DNA of 64,000 bases from Shinella granuli. Lineage in GTDB: Bacteria; Pseudomonadota; Alphaproteobacteria; Rhizobiales; Rhizobiaceae. Where the stretch lies: contig NZ_SLVX01000005.1 in NCBI RefSeq assembly GCF_004341885.1, forward strand, positions 1 to 64,000, written 5' to 3'. Of this stretch, positions 8,401 through 18,090 are shown one piece after another. The notes beneath the pieces were generated by a model. That model did no database searches and had not been told where the DNA came from. It saw only the letters and a program-made list of their open reading frames with translations. The first letter of the stretch is position 1, and each line of letters begins with the position of its first letter. The translations under genes were made by a program, and so were the position numbers.

Positions 8401-10398
8401 ATGCCTCGCCCCTTCACCGTCATCGAAAACCAGTGGATCACGCTTGCCGACGGCACGCGGCTTGCCGCCCGCATCTGGATGCCGGACGGGGCCGACGCGG
8501 ATCCCGTGCCCGCCGTCTTCGAATTTCTGCCCTACCGCAAGCGCGACGGCACGTGCACGCGCGATGAATCGACCTATCCCGTCTTCGCCGCCGCCGGCAT
8601 TGCCGGCGTGCGCGTCGATATCCGCGGCTCGGGCGAATCCGACGGCGTCATCGACGGCGAATACACGCCGCTGGAGCTGGCGAATGCCTGCGAGCTCATC
8701 GGCTGGATCGCGGCACAGCCCTGGTCGAACGGGTCGGTCGGCATGATGGGCATCTCCTGGGGTGGCTTCAACTGCCTGCAGGTCGCCGCGCTGAAGCCAC
8801 CGGCGCTGAAGGCAGTCATCTCCATCGCCTCAACCGTCGACCGCTACAACGACGACATCCACTACAAGAACGGCACCCACCTTTCCGCCCAGCTCTCCTG
8901 GGCCGCCACCATGCTCGCCTACCAGTCCCGCTCGCCCGACCCCGATATCGTCGGCGAACGCTGGAAGGCCATGTGGCTGGAGCGGCTGGAGAGCGAACCC
9001 TTCTTCATGGAAGAATGGCTGCAGCACCAGCGCCGCGACGCCTTCTGGAAACACGGTTCCATCTGCGAGGATTTCGCCGGCTTCCCCGTCCCCGCCCTCG
9101 TCATCGCCGGCTGGGCGGACGGCTATCGCAGCACGCCGCTCAAGGCCGTCGAGGGTCTTGGCGACAAGGCCAAGGCGCTGATCGGCCCCTGGGTCCACAA
9201 ATACCCACACTTCGCCTGGCCGAAGCCGCGCATGGATTTCCATGCCGAGGCCATCGCCTGGTGGAACCGCTGGCTGCGCGGCGAAGAGAACGGCGCGGAG
9301 GCAACGCCGCAGGTGCGCGCCTATATCCAGGACGCCGCCCGCCCGGCGCTGCGCCGCGAGGCCGATCCCGGCTTCTGGATCGCCAAGGATCGCTGGGAGA
9401 CGCCCGACATGGCGACCTTCTATGTCGAGCAATATGGCGCGCTGGCGCCCGGCATGCCGATCGCCGGCGCCAGCGGCCACGACCGCTATCTCAAATCGCC
9501 GCTCGACACCGGCATCATGGCCGGCGAATGGTTCACGCTGAAGCCGGACGCGGAAATGGCGCTCGACCAGCGCCTCGACGATGCCGGCTCGCTGGTGATC
9601 GAGACCGCGCCGCTCGTGGAAGCCCAGGACTTCCTCGGCCAGCCGGTGCTGGAGCTCGACATCGCGACGGACGCCGAGATTGCCAATCTCTGCGCCCGCC
9701 TCGTCGATATCCACCCGGACGGCACGGCGACGCGCGTCACCTTCGGCGTGCTCAACCTCGCCCACCGCGGCGGCAACGCCGAACCGAAGGCGATGCCCAG
9801 GGGACAGAAGATCCGCATCCGCCTCGTGCTCGACGCCATGGGCTACCGCTTCCGCGCCGGCCACCGCATCCGCCTGTCGCTCTCGACATCCTATTGGCCG
9901 ATGGTGCTGCCGCCGCCGACGGATGCCGGAGTGACGATCGATCTCGCCTCGCTCGGCCTCGCCTTGCCGAAACTCGGCGCACACCGCGTCATCGCGCTTC
10001 CAGAGCCGGCCAATCCCGACCCGCTGCCGAAATACACCGAGCTTGCCCCGGCCGAGACCGCCCGCGGCGTCGAGCGCGACCTCACCAACGGCCTCACCGA
10101 ATACACGATCTACGAGGACACCGGCCTCACCGAGCATCCCGGCACGGGCCTTGCCACCCGGCAGGTGCGCGACGAACTCTGGTCGATCGCCGGGAACGAT
10201 CCGCTCTCGATGACCGGCACCGCCGTCTGGACCTGCGATATGCAGCGCCCCGGCTGGTTCGTGCGCACCGTCTCGACCGCGACCATCGCCTGCACCGCGA
10301 CGGACTGGCTGATCTCGGCCAGCATACGCGCCTTCGAGGACGAGGTGCAGATCTTCGAGAAGACGTTCGAGAAAGCGGTCCCGCGCGACTTCATGTAG
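8401..10398 (+). CDS. CocE/NonD family hydrolase (X-Pro dipeptidyl-peptidase S15-like)
   Basis: 665 residues. The N-terminal alpha/beta-hydrolase domain has the nucleophile elbow GISWGG (Ser119), the acid region GWADGYRS (Asp near 238) and the histidine region GPWVHKYPH (His near 265). The C-terminal half (from about 420) is the beta-sandwich domain of X-Pro dipeptidyl-peptidase C-terminal type. Relatives are cocaine esterase, glutaryl-7-ACA acylase and alpha-amino-acid ester hydrolases, so it should cleave an ester or amide bond. There is no signal peptide. An in-frame ATG at 8368 is an alternative start, but similarity begins at 8401 (PFTVIENQWITLADGTRLAA). It probably processes the ligand of the upstream binding protein. 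Confidence 0.85.
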   Translation: MPRPFTVIENQWITLADGTRLAARIWMPDGADADPVPAVFEFLPYRKRDGTCTRDESTYPVFAAAGIAGVRVDIRGSGESDGVIDGEYTPLELANACELIGWIAAQPWSNGSVGMMGISWGGFNCLQVAALKPPALKAVISIASTVDRYNDDIHYKNGTHLSAQLSWAATMLAYQSRSPDPDIVGERWKAMWLERLESEPFFMEEWLQHQRRDAFWKHGSICEDFAGFPVPALVIAGWADGYRSTPLKAVEGLGDKAKALIGPWVHKYPHFAWPKPRMDFHAEAIAWWNRWLRGEENGAEATPQVRAYIQDAARPALRREADPGFWIAKDRWETPDMATFYVEQYGALAPGMPIAGASGHDRYLKSPLDTGIMAGEWFTLKPDAEMALDQRLDDAGSLVIETAPLVEAQDFLGQPVLELDIATDAEIANLCARLVDIHPDGTATRVTFGVLNLAHRGGNAEPKAMPRGQKIRIRLVLDAMGYRFRAGHRIRLSLSTSYWPMVLPPPTDAGVTIDLASLGLALPKLGAHRVIALPEPANPDPLPKYTELAPAETARGVERDLTNGLTEYTIYEDTGLTEHPGTGLATRQVRDELWSIAGNDPLSMTGTAVWTCDMQRPGWFVRTVSTATIACTATDWLISASIRAFEDEVQIFEKTFEKAVPRDFM

Positions 10399-10470
10399 AG
10401 GGAACGGCCTGTACGACGCGGAAAAATCCCGCGCAATCCAGGAATTTGCGCGACGGTCCTACAAACAGAC

Positions 10471-10509
10471 AGAGCGTTTTCGCGATTCGACGAAAAGCGG
10501 AAATGCTCT
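10471..10509. repeat. Dispersed palindromic repeat (hairpin copy)
   Basis: AGAGCGTTTTCGC (10471-10483) is nearly complementary to GCGGAAATGCTCT (10497-10509), forming a hairpin between two convergent genes. Its last two bases fall in the dnaE2 stop codon. The same sequence family occurs at 26930-26966. It may help terminate both transcripts, although no T-run follows. Confidence 0.55.
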
Positions 10510-13500
10510 AATGGAAGTCGCGGGATTTGACGCGGATGGTCTGCACGGCCTCGCGGGTTTCCGGCTGCGCGGCGTCGCCGCGCCGGCCGATGGTGGCGAA
10601 GTCGGCGGAGAGATCGGTGAGGTGCTGCACGACGATATGCACCACCTCGCCCTCCCGTTGGATATAGCCTTTGACGCCGATCATCGGCGCGCCCATCACG
10701 ATGGGACGATAGGCGAGGAAGACCTTGCGCCAGACGACGAGGTTGGCGATGCCCGTCTCGTCCTCGATCGTCACGAAGATGACGCCCTTGGCCGAGCCCG
10801 GCTGCTGGCGGACGAGCACGATGCCGGCCGTCTCGACCTTCTGGCGATCGCGAAGCCGCGTCGCGTCGGCGCAGGAAAGCAGGCGGCGGCGGGCGAGGCC
10901 CTCCCGCAGGAAGCTCACCGGATGGGCCCGGAGCGTCAGGCCGACGCGGCCATAATCCTCCACCACCTCGCCGCCTGTCGCCATGGGCCGCAATGCCACC
11001 ACCGGTTCCGTCAATTCCGGCAGGGCCGCTGCCTCCCGCTCGGCCGCCGCGGAAAACAGCGGCAGCGGCTCGTCCCGCAAGCCGCGGATCGCCCATAGCG
11101 CCTCGCGGCGGGAGAGCCCGAGCGATGGCCGGAAGGCATCCGCCTCGGCAAGGCGCACCAGCGTGTCGGATGCGAGTTTCGTGCGGCGCCAGAGGTCATC
11201 GACCGAGGCAAATGGCGCCTCGCCCCTTGCTGCAAGAAAATCGCCCATCTCCTTGTTGTCGAGGCCCTTGACCATCCGCAGCCCGAGCCGCACGGCAAGC
11301 CGTCCCTCCTCGTCCGTCGGCTCCAGCGTGCAATCCCAGCGGCTGGCATTGATGCAGACCGGCCGCACCTCCACCCCGTGCTCGCGCGCATCGCGCACGA
11401 TCTGTGCCGGGGCGTAGAACCCCATCGGCTGGGAATTGAGCAGGGCGGCGCAGAAGACGTCCGGGTGATGGCATTTCATCCAGGCGGAGGCATAGGCGAT
11501 GATCGCGAAACTGTAGGCGTGGCTTTCCGGAAAACCGTAGGAGCCGAACCCTTCGAGCTGGCGGCAGATGCGTTCGGCGAAATCGCGGGGGTAGTGATTC
11601 TTGACCATGCCTTCGATCAGTTCGTCGCGAAACTTGTCCACACCGCCGGTCTGCTTGAAGGTCGCCATCGCCCGGCGCAACTGGTCGGCTCGTCCTGGCT
11701 TGAAACTAGCACAGTCGATGGCGACCTGCATGGCCTGCTCCTGGAACAGCGGCACGCCAAGGGTGCGTTCGAGAACCTTTCGAAAGGCCGGGTTCGGATA
11801 ATCGACATCCTCTAGTTTTTGCCGACGCTTCAGATAAGGATGCACCATGTCGCCCTGGATCGGCCCCGGCCGCACGATTGCCACCTGGATGACGATATCG
11901 TAGAACGTCTGCGGTTTCAGGCGTGGCAACATGGACATCTGCGCCCGGCTCTCGATCTGGAACGTACCGATCGTATCGGCCTTCGAGATCATCTCGAACG
12001 TCGCCTTGTCCTTGGCAGGGATGGTGGTGAGGTCGTAGTCGATCCCCTTGTGCTCTCGAAGGAAATCCAGCGCACGGCGCATGCACGACAGCATGCCGAG
12101 CGCCAGTACGTCGACCTTCATGAAGTGCAGATATTCGATATCGTCCTTGTCCCATTCGATCACCTGCCGCTTGTCCATCGCCGCCGGTTCGATCGGGACC
12201 AGATCGTCCAGCCGGTCACGCGTCAGCACGAAACCGCCCGGATGCTGCGAGAGGTGGCGCGGGGCGTTGATCAACTGACGCGCGAGATCGAACAGCAGCC
12301 GGATACGGCGGTCGTCCACATTGAGCCCGGCCGAAACCGCATGGCTCTGCGGCACATCGTTGGACCAGCCCCAGACCTGTGAGGACAACGCTTTCAGCAC
12401 ATCCTCCGGCATGCCGAGCGCCCGACCGACATCGCGCATCGCCGCCCGGGAGCGATAGCGGATGACCGTCGCGCAGAGCGCGGACCGATCCCATCCGTAG
12501 GTATCGTAGATCCAGCCGATCACCTCTTCCCGCCGCTCGTGCTCGAAATCCACATCGATATCAGGTGGCTCGTCGCGCTCCTCGGAAACGAAGCGCTCGA
12601 AGAGAAGATGGCTCCGCTCCGGATCGATCGCGGTGATCCCGAGAACGAAGCAGACGGCGCTGTTGGCAGCCGAACCACGCCCCTGACAGAGTATGCCGAT
12701 GGAGCGTGCATGGCGCACGATCGCGTTGACCGTCAGGAAATAGGGCGCGTATTGCTTCTTTTCGATCAACGCCAATTCATGGTCGAGCCTTTCCCGCAAC
12801 GTCTCCGGCAAACCGGCCGGATAGCGCTCGATAACGGCCTGGCGAACGAAGGCCTCCAAGGTTTCCTGCGAGCTCGTGTCAGGATGGGACGTTTCGTCCG
12901 GATACTGGTACATCAGCTTGTCCAGCGAGAACCGGCAGCGCTCGACGATCTCCAGCGTCCGCCGCAGCGCCTCCGGGTAACGCGCGAAGAGACGGTGCAT
13001 TTCCTCCGGGGGCTTGAGGTAGCGGTCGGCGTGGCGTTCGCGCAGGAAGCCGGCATTGTCGATGGCGACGTTGTGACGGATGCAGGTGACGATGTCCTGC
13101 AGCATGCGCCGGGCGGGCGCATGGTAGAGCACGTCGTTGGTGACGACGGTGGGCACGCCATGGCGGGCGGCGAGATTGGAGAGGTCGAACAGCCGCAACT
13201 GGTCGTTTGGCCGGCGGCGGAGCGTGAGGGCGAGATAGCAGCGCTCCTTGAAATGCTCGCGCAGGCGGCGCAACTGGAAGGCGGCGGTCTCGTCCGCCTC
13301 GTCGGGCACCAGCACGGCGAGAAGGCCCTCGCTCCATTCAACGACGTCGGACCAGTCGAGATGGCACCTGCCCTTGCCGGCCCTCTTCTTGCCGATGGTG
13401 AGCAGGCGGCAGAGACGGCCATAGGCGGCGCGGTCGGTCGGATAGACGAGCAGCGACATGCCATCGACAAGGTCGAGCCGGCAGCCGACCACTAGCCGCA

Positions 13501-13696
13501 CCGACGGGGCATCCTCCGGAAGCTCCCGCGACGCCTTGAAGGCCTGGACGACGCCGGCAAGGCTGTTGCGATCGACGACGGCAAGCGCCTCGATGCCAAG
13601 GGCGCTCGCCTGCGCGAACAGGTCCGCACAGCTGCTCGCCCCGCGCAGGAACGAGAAGTGGGACGTCACCTGAAGCTCGGCGTAGCGCGGTTTCAT
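10508..13696 (-). CDS. dnaE2: Error-prone DNA polymerase III alpha-like subunit DnaE2 (ImuC)
   Basis: 1062 residues, the usual length for DnaE2. It is the catalytic polymerase of the SOS mutasome and performs mutagenic translesion synthesis with ImuA and ImuB. Domain order is an N-terminal PHP domain ([14 protein letters not shown] at the start), the PolIII catalytic palm with the Asp-x-Asp of [15 protein letters not shown] near residue 385 and [12 protein letters not shown] before it, the fingers and HhH region ([16 protein letters not shown] near 745), and a C-terminal OB-fold ([20 protein letters not shown]). It is the third gene of the operon, and its ATG overlaps the imuB stop by the ATGA arrangement at 13693-13696. 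It should be induced by DNA damage through the LexA box upstream of imuA. Confidence 0.95.
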   Translation of the reverse strand: MKPRYAELQVTSHFSFLRGASSCADLFAQASALGIEALAVVDRNSLAGVVQAFKASRELPEDAPSVRLVVGCRLDLVDGMSLLVYPTDRAAYGRLCRLLTIGKKRAGKGRCHLDWSDVVEWSEGLLAVLVPDEADETAAFQLRRLREHFKERCYLALTLRRRPNDQLRLFDLSNLAARHGVPTVVTNDVLYHAPARRMLQDIVTCIRHNVAIDNAGFLRERHADRYLKPPEEMHRLFARYPEALRRTLEIVERCRFSLDKLMYQYPDETSHPDTSSQETLEAFVRQAVIERYPAGLPETLRERLDHELALIEKKQYAPYFLTVNAIVRHARSIGILCQGRGSAANSAVCFVLGITAIDPERSHLLFERFVSEERDEPPDIDVDFEHERREEVIGWIYDTYGWDRSALCATVIRYRSRAAMRDVGRALGMPEDVLKALSSQVWGWSNDVPQSHAVSAGLNVDDRRIRLLFDLARQLINAPRHLSQHPGGFVLTRDRLDDLVPIEPAAMDKRQVIEWDKDDIEYLHFMKVDVLALGMLSCMRRALDFLREHKGIDYDLTTIPAKDKATFEMISKADTIGTFQIESRAQMSMLPRLKPQTFYDIVIQVAIVRPGPIQGDMVHPYLKRRQKLEDVDYPNPAFRKVLERTLGVPLFQEQAMQVAIDCASFKPGRADQLRRAMATFKQTGGVDKFRDELIEGMVKNHYPRDFAERICRQLEGFGSYGFPESHAYSFAIIAYASAWMKCHHPDVFCAALLNSQPMGFYAPAQIVRDAREHGVEVRPVCINASRWDCTLEPTDEEGRLAVRLGLRMVKGLDNKEMGDFLAARGEAPFASVDDLWRRTKLASDTLVRLAEADAFRPSLGLSRREALWAIRGLRDEPLPLFSAAAEREAAALPELTEPVVALRPMATGGEVVEDYGRVGLTLRAHPVSFLREGLARRRLLSCADATRLRDRQKVETAGIVLVRQQPGSAKGVIFVTIEDETGIANLVVWRKVFLAYRPIVMGAPMIGVKGYIQREGEVVHIVVQHLTDLSADFATIGRRGDAAQPETREAVQTIRVKSRDFH

Positions 13697-15216
13697 GCGA
13701 AAATCCCGTGCAGGAACCAGCGGCCGACCCCGCTTGCCGCCTGCTCTTCATTGCCGGAACGGAAGAGCCAGAAGCGTTCCCCCTCGGTGTCCTCGACCTG
13801 GAAATAATCCCGCACGGCCGCCAGCTCGGCATCGCGCTTCCACCATTCGCCGAAGATACGCTCCGGCCCATCGGCCCGCTTGACCAGCCGTCGCACGCCG
13901 CGCCAGGTGAAGGAGGCGGGCGGATGATCCGGCAGGAGGGCCATGACCTCCACCGGCTCCGGCCGGGCCAGGAGACGGGCGGGACGCGGCCAGCGGCTTG
14001 GCCAGGTCGTGCCCGTCTCGGGCGAAAGCGGCGGAATGCGGCGGAAGGAGCGCTCCGGCACGTCGCTTTCGACCGGGGCGATGCGATAGAGGCGCGCGGC
14101 ACCGATGCGGTTGACGATCACGTCGACGAGACCGGCAAGGTCCGCCTCCTCCGCCTCGATCAGGGAGGAGGCGGCCTGCTGCAGGACGAGCGGTTCGGCC
14201 AGCGTCGCGGTCAGGTCCATGATCTCGATGCCGAAGCCGGGATCGATCGTCTCGATGCGGTCCGTCAGGAGCCGGATGAGCTGCCTTTCGTCGCGCGCAG
14301 GCCGCGCCGTGCCGATGCGAATCGCCTGCAGGGAATTGTCGACACGATGGAAGAGGAGATCGAGCCGGCGGGCGCCGAGGCCACGTTTTTCCAGCGCCGC
14401 GCAGAGATCGTGCACGAGGCCGGCCGTGTAGCGCGCGATGGTCTCTGGGGCCCCGATCGGCTCGCCGAAAACCTTGCGGACCGTGACGAGCTCCGGGTCG
14501 CGCAGCGGATCGACGGGTTCGGAAATCCTGCCCTGGAGCTGGTCGAGCCGGCGGCCGAGAAGCGGGCCGAAGCGCAGGACGAGCGGTGCGCGCGGCACGG
14601 CCAGCACATCGCCGATCGTGGAGAAGCCGAGCACATGAAGGCCCGTCACGGTTTCCGGCGGTATCCGCAATCCCGCGACCGGCAGGGGCGACACGGCCTC
14701 GCCGGCCTTGCCCGGCGGGAGGACGCATACGGGATCGGCGAGGAAGCGGGCGGCGGCATGGGCCGCGCCCCAGCTGTCGGCGACGGCGGCACGGGCAAAG
14801 ATGCCGGAGGCGGAAAGACGGTTGACGAGGCCGGTCAGCATGCGCGCCTCGCCGCCGTGCAGGTGGTCGGCACCGGTCGTGTCGATGACGAGGCCATCGG
14901 GCGGGTCCGGGGCAACGATGGGCGCATAGTGCTGCAGGGCCCAGAGCGCGAGGCGGCCGAGGGCGGCGGCATCGGCCGCGGGGTCGGCGGGCATGGTGAG
15001 GACGCCCGGCAGCAGCGCATGGGCCTTGGTGAGCGGCATGCCGACGCGCAGGCCCGCCTGCTCGGCCGGCCGGCTCACCGCCGTCAGGATGCGGCGCGCC
15101 CCGTCGCGGCCGACGAGCACGAGCCGGCTATCCGGCGGCGGCGCCGAAACGCCGAGCGCCCGCCGCAGGCGATCGATCGGCCAGCCGGGAAGAAAAAGCG
15201 ATACGACCCTCGGCAT
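13693..15216 (-). CDS. imuB: ImuB, Y-family polymerase-like mutasome hub
   Basis: 507 residues. ImuB is a catalytically dead relative of Y-family polymerases that bridges the beta clamp, ImuA and DnaE2. The N-terminus [18 protein letters not shown] replaces the acidic catalytic motif of active Y polymerases, in agreement with a structural role. The Y-family helix-hairpin-helix region reads [19 protein letters not shown], and the little-finger-like part follows to about 360. I chose the ATG at 15216 because [19 protein letters not shown] is the conserved start; this gives an 89-base overlap with imuA. The tail carries [24 protein letters not shown], characteristic of ImuB C-termini. Confidence 0.93.
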   Translation of the reverse strand: MPRVVSLFLPGWPIDRLRRALGVSAPPPDSRLVLVGRDGARRILTAVSRPAEQAGLRVGMPLTKAHALLPGVLTMPADPAADAAALGRLALWALQHYAPIVAPDPPDGLVIDTTGADHLHGGEARMLTGLVNRLSASGIFARAAVADSWGAAHAAARFLADPVCVLPPGKAGEAVSPLPVAGLRIPPETVTGLHVLGFSTIGDVLAVPRAPLVLRFGPLLGRRLDQLQGRISEPVDPLRDPELVTVRKVFGEPIGAPETIARYTAGLVHDLCAALEKRGLGARRLDLLFHRVDNSLQAIRIGTARPARDERQLIRLLTDRIETIDPGFGIEIMDLTATLAEPLVLQQAASSLIEAEEADLAGLVDVIVNRIGAARLYRIAPVESDVPERSFRRIPPLSPETGTTWPSRWPRPARLLARPEPVEVMALLPDHPPASFTWRGVRRLVKRADGPERIFGEWWKRDAELAAVRDYFQVEDTEGERFWLFRSGNEEQAASGVGRWFLHGIFA

Positions 15217-15889
15217 CGGTGGCCTCCACGTCAAAGTCCGCCGCCTCGCCGGCCCGGCAGCGGGCCAGTTCCAGCAGCCATTGCGCCCGGCCGACACCCG
15301 GCACGGGAAGGGGAGCGGAGGGCCGCACAGAGACCCGCCAGCGCGTCACCGCGGCAGAGGGCTGCGCAAGGGCATCCGCCTCCTTGCGGTGACGGAAACG
15401 GCGCAGGGCAAGGCCGAGCGTGCCGCCGGCCTCCGCGGCGAGCTGCAGGCGGCGCGAGGCGGTCATCGACAGGCGCGCCACCTCGGCAACGACGGCGCCG
15501 AGCCCACCATGGCGCAATCCCTCCTCGAAACAGAGCAGCAGGCTCTTCTCGTCGGCCGCCTCCACATAGAGGACGCGGCCGGGCGCAAGCCCCGCCTGCG
15601 CCAGCGCCGGCGCGAAAAGATCGGGCCGCGTGAGGCACCAGAGCACCTGTCCCTTCGTGCGCGCGGCGATGCCGGCGGCAAAGAGCATGGCGGCGCTGGC
15701 CTCGACGGCATCGTTGCCGCCGCCGCAGATCTCGTGCAGGCTGGCCAGCGCCAGCCCGCCGCCCGGCAGCCGCTCGTCGATCTCCGGCACGCCGAAGGGC
15801 AGCACCGCCCGGTCGCGCTGGGCGCGGCCGTCGAACTGCCGGATGCGGTCGCGCAGATCGGCGACAACGGCATGCACGGAGGCGGACAT
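15128..15889 (-). CDS. imuA: ImuA, RecA/SulA-like mutasome accessory protein
   Basis: 253 residues, first gene of the SOS mutasome operon. ImuA is a RecA-fold accessory that interacts with RecA and ImuB. The sequence shows LPFGVPEIDERLPGGGLALASLHEICG near residues 31-57, the family hallmark at the degenerate P-loop position, followed by hydrophobic strands LWCLTRPDLFAPAL and VLYVEAADEKSLL. I prefer the ATG at 15889, with GGGGAG upstream; a TTG at 15919 in the same frame is the alternative. A perfect LexA box lies 34 bases upstream of the ATG. The 3' end overlaps imuB by 89 bases. Confidence 0.9.
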   Translation of the reverse strand: MSASVHAVVADLRDRIRQFDGRAQRDRAVLPFGVPEIDERLPGGGLALASLHEICGGGNDAVEASAAMLFAAGIAARTKGQVLWCLTRPDLFAPALAQAGLAPGRVLYVEAADEKSLLLCFEEGLRHGGLGAVVAEVARLSMTASRRLQLAAEAGGTLGLALRRFRHRKEADALAQPSAAVTRWRVSVRPSAPLPVPGVGRAQWLLELARCRAGEAADFDVEATDAEGRIAFSSRLADRSPAAGARRFGAAAG

Positions 15890-15922
15890 CGGCTTGGCGG
15901 GCTCCCCATTGAAAGACAATAT

Positions 15923-15937
15923 GTTCTTTATTTGTTC
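15923..15937. promoter_or_regulatory. LexA (SOS) box
   Basis: GTTCTTTATTTGTTC is a perfect GTTC-N7-GTTC direct repeat, the LexA operator of alphaproteobacteria. It lies directly upstream of imuA, in an AT-rich patch that fits a core promoter. This predicts LexA repression and DNA-damage induction of imuA-imuB-dnaE2. Confidence 0.9.
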
Positions 15938-16063
15938 TCAAATTCCGCAAGAGTCAATCGCCCGGTCGCGTCGGAAAGATCACAGTTTGAATCATCGGCG
16001 GGAACCAAGTGGCGCGGCAAAAGTTCTCCTTTCGCCATTCCATCAAATCCAGGAGACATGTCC

Positions 16064-16369
16064 ATGGCTGACGAAAAGAGCACCGGCAAACGCACGCTCG
16101 GCGTCGTTGAAGGGCGCGACAGCATTTCGGAAGATGCCAGCGCTGCGGCGGCAGAAGCAACGGTGAGCGAACAGATCGAGGCGCTGAAGGCGGAAATCAG
16201 CCGGCTGAAGGAATCCGCGGGGCTGATCGCCGAAGGAACCGGCCAACTGGCGGTCGCCAAGGCGGAATCGCTGCGTGACGAGGTACGCCAGACGATCCAG
16301 GCCAACCCGCTCGCCGCGCTGGCCGGCGCCGCCTTCATCGGCTATCTGTTCGGCCTTCGCCACCGGTGA
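16064..16369 (+). CDS. DUF883-like (ElaB/YqjD type) membrane-anchored small protein
   Basis: 101 residues. An N-terminal disordered stretch is followed by a coiled-coil (VSEQIEALKAEISRLKESAG near 36-55), an amphipathic section, and a C-terminal transmembrane segment (NPLAALAGAAFIGYLFGL) ending in Arg-His-Arg. This is the layout of ElaB/YgaM/YqjD proteins, inner-membrane tail-anchored proteins that in E. coli can bind ribosomes. AGGAG at 16051 favours the ATG at 16064 over the one at 16058. It converges on a second protein of the same layout, and the two share a terminator. The family assignment is from architecture rather than a close match. Confidence 0.7.
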   Translation: MADEKSTGKRTLGVVEGRDSISEDASAAAAEATVSEQIEALKAEISRLKESAGLIAEGTGQLAVAKAESLRDEVRQTIQANPLAALAGAAFIGYLFGLRHR

Positions 16370-16452
16370 CATGCGCATCCCCGGGCCAGGCCCGGGGATG
16401 CGGAGAAAATCAAGGAAACCCGCATCCTGCATCCGTTTCCTCACAGCATGAA

Positions 16453-16475
16453 AAAGCCCGGCAATGCCGGGCTTT
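16453..16475. terminator. Bidirectional rho-independent terminator
   Basis: AAAGCCCGGC (16453-16462) and GCCGGGCTTT (16466-16475) form a perfect ten-base stem with an AAT loop. A-rich and T-rich flanks on the two sides let it end transcription from both convergent DUF883-like genes. Confidence 0.85.
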
Positions 16476-16482
16476 CGTTTGC

Positions 16483-16806
16483 TCAGAACCAGCGCTGGCG
16501 GCGGGGCGGTTCGCTTTCGAGCGAGCCGAGCAGGTAGCCGATGACGACGCCGGCAAGGCCTGCGGTCAGGACGACCGTAGAAAGTGCCGCGGGATGCTCG
16601 CGCGCGGCCTGCGCGACGGCGGCGCCTTCGTTGCGCACATATTTCGTTGCCGAGCGGACGGCCGGCCCGGCAGCCTCCACGGCATTGCCGGCGCGATCGC
16701 GGATGGCCTCGTAGGCCTCGCTGCCGCGTTCGCCAAGATCCTTCTGGAGCTGGGCGATCTCTGCGCGCAGGGCGGAAATCTGGGATTGGACGTCGTTGCT
16801 TGCCAT
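16483..16806 (-). CDS. DUF883-like membrane-anchored small protein
   Basis: 107 residues with the same plan as its convergent neighbour: a coiled-coil start (VQSQISALRAEIAQLQKDLGERG), an Ala-rich helix with a Tyr (YEAIRDRAGNAVEAAG), the conserved REHPAAL turn and a C-terminal transmembrane segment (LTAGLAGVVIGYLLGSL) followed by an Arg-rich tail. Proteins of this family sit in the inner membrane with the N-terminus in the cytoplasm. The sequence is clearly divergent from the neighbour, so the pair is either an old duplication or two independent members brought together. The ATG at 16806 is preceded by AAGGAGAC. Confidence 0.72.
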   Translation of the reverse strand: MASNDVQSQISALRAEIAQLQKDLGERGSEAYEAIRDRAGNAVEAAGPAVRSATKYVRNEGAAVAQAAREHPAALSTVVLTAGLAGVVIGYLLGSLESEPPRRQRWF

Positions 16807-16881
16807 TGCGGTCTCCTTGTCAGCAATGGAGACCGAACGGTTTTCGCGCGGCTTGGTTCCCGGGGCCGGGCGATTTGCCCC

Positions 16882-17901
16882 TCAGCCGGCCTGGCGGCGG
16901 CCGTCGCGGCGGATCTGCGAGGGCGTATCGCCGAAAGCGGCACGGAAGCGGCGGGTGAAGTGCGACAGGCTCTCGAAACCGGTCTCCAGCGCGATCTCGA
17001 TCAGCGGCTTGTTGGTGCGCATCACCATGGTGAGCGCCGCGGCCATGCGGATCTTCATGTAGATCGCGCTCGGCGAGGCGCCCATGTCGCCCTCGAACAG
17101 CCGCTCGAGCTGGCGGCGCGAGACGCCCGTCATGGTGGCGATGCTGTCGATCGACAGGAGGTCCTCGGTGTGCTGTTCCATCATCATGATGGCGAGGTGC
17201 ACGCGACGGTCGCGGGCCTCGAGGCCGAGCGGGTTGCGCGGCTGCACGTCGGTCGCATCGCGCCGGTGGCGGATCTGCAGGATTTCCAGCGCGTTGCGCT
17301 CGGCCGCCTCGCCGACATGGTGGCGCACGAGCGTCGCGGCGAGATCGGCGACGCTGCTGCCGCCGGCACAGGTGGCGACCTTGCCGTCGAAGCGGAAGAT
17401 CTGCTCCGACGTCGCCTCGATATCGGGAAAACGGCCGCGGAAATCGCGGTGGTGCAGCCAGCTGACGCAGGCCGTGTGTCCCTTCAGAAGGCCCGCCTCG
17501 GCCAGGATGAAGCTGCCCGTACAGAGGCCGATCAGGCCGACGCCGGCCTGGGCGGCCTTGCGCAGATAGGCCTGGGCATAGCTGTCGATGGGTTCCTCCA
17601 CCGACAGGAGGCCGCCGACGACGGCGATGTAGTCGAAACAGGCGGGATCGGCAAAGGGAGCGGTCGGGGCGACCTGGATGCCGCTCGACGAGGTGATGAA
17701 GTTGCGCGTGCTGCTCAGCACGTCCCAGTCGCAGTGGACGCGGCGCGAACGGTCCTCGCTGTCGCTGGCCAGCCGCAGCGTATCGACGAACAGCGCGAAG
17801 GCCGACAGCGTGAAACTTTTCGACAGGATGAAGCCGACGCGCAGCGCCTTCGGCGCAAGGGCCCCGTTCATCTCCTTCGACGTGCGAACATCTGCCGCCA
17901 T
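16882..17901 (-). CDS. GlxA family transcriptional regulator (DJ-1/PfpI plus AraC HTH)
   Basis: 339 residues. The N-terminal half is a class I amidotransferase-like (DJ-1/PfpI) domain with RVGFILSKSFTLSAFALFVDTLRLA at its start and GLIGLCTGSFILAEAGLL around the nucleophile-elbow Cys. The C-terminal third is an AraC/XylS DNA-binding domain with two helix-turn-helices (LSIDSIATMTGVSRRQLERLF and PLIEIALETGFESLSHFTRRFRAAFG). Relatives activate choline/carnitine, arginine or other amine catabolism genes. I chose the ATG at 17901, which has GGGAG upstream; 17871 is also possible. The same-strand EamA transporter lies 189 bases upstream. The target is not evident. Confidence 0.85.
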   Translation of the reverse strand: MAADVRTSKEMNGALAPKALRVGFILSKSFTLSAFALFVDTLRLASDSEDRSRRVHCDWDVLSSTRNFITSSSGIQVAPTAPFADPACFDYIAVVGGLLSVEEPIDSYAQAYLRKAAQAGVGLIGLCTGSFILAEAGLLKGHTACVSWLHHRDFRGRFPDIEATSEQIFRFDGKVATCAGGSSVADLAATLVRHHVGEAAERNALEILQIRHRRDATDVQPRNPLGLEARDRRVHLAIMMMEQHTEDLLSIDSIATMTGVSRRQLERLFEGDMGASPSAIYMKIRMAAALTMVMRTNKPLIEIALETGFESLSHFTRRFRAAFGDTPSQIRRDGRRQAG

Positions 17902-18036
17902 CCAGCTCTCCCAGGCCGTTCCGCCGGACACTATCGTCGAAGGCACGAACCGCTGGCAAGAGCCATAGCAGATTTCGCGCGCCGTCTCCATTCCCCGAAC
18001 GCCGCCGGCTGCCGGTCCTGCGCAGGTCGGCCGGAT

Positions 18037-18090
18037 TTGCCCTACGCAATTCCGAACGCAAAACCGCTTCACACTTTTGCTGGAATTGCT
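18037..18090. repeat. Dispersed intergenic repeat (inverted copy)
   Basis: Reading on the minus strand, this begins AGCAATTCCAGCAAAAGTG and continues GAAGCGGTTTTGCGT. It matches 26873-26928 nearly base for base over about 55 bases, in the opposite orientation. It lies right after the EamA stop codon. The two copies show that a dispersed non-coding repeat family is present. Confidence 0.65.

Noticed and set aside
13708-15633. A 641-codon plus-strand open frame opposite imuB and imuA
   Set aside because: It is an antisense shadow of ImuB and ImuA, which have conserved motifs and a LexA box.
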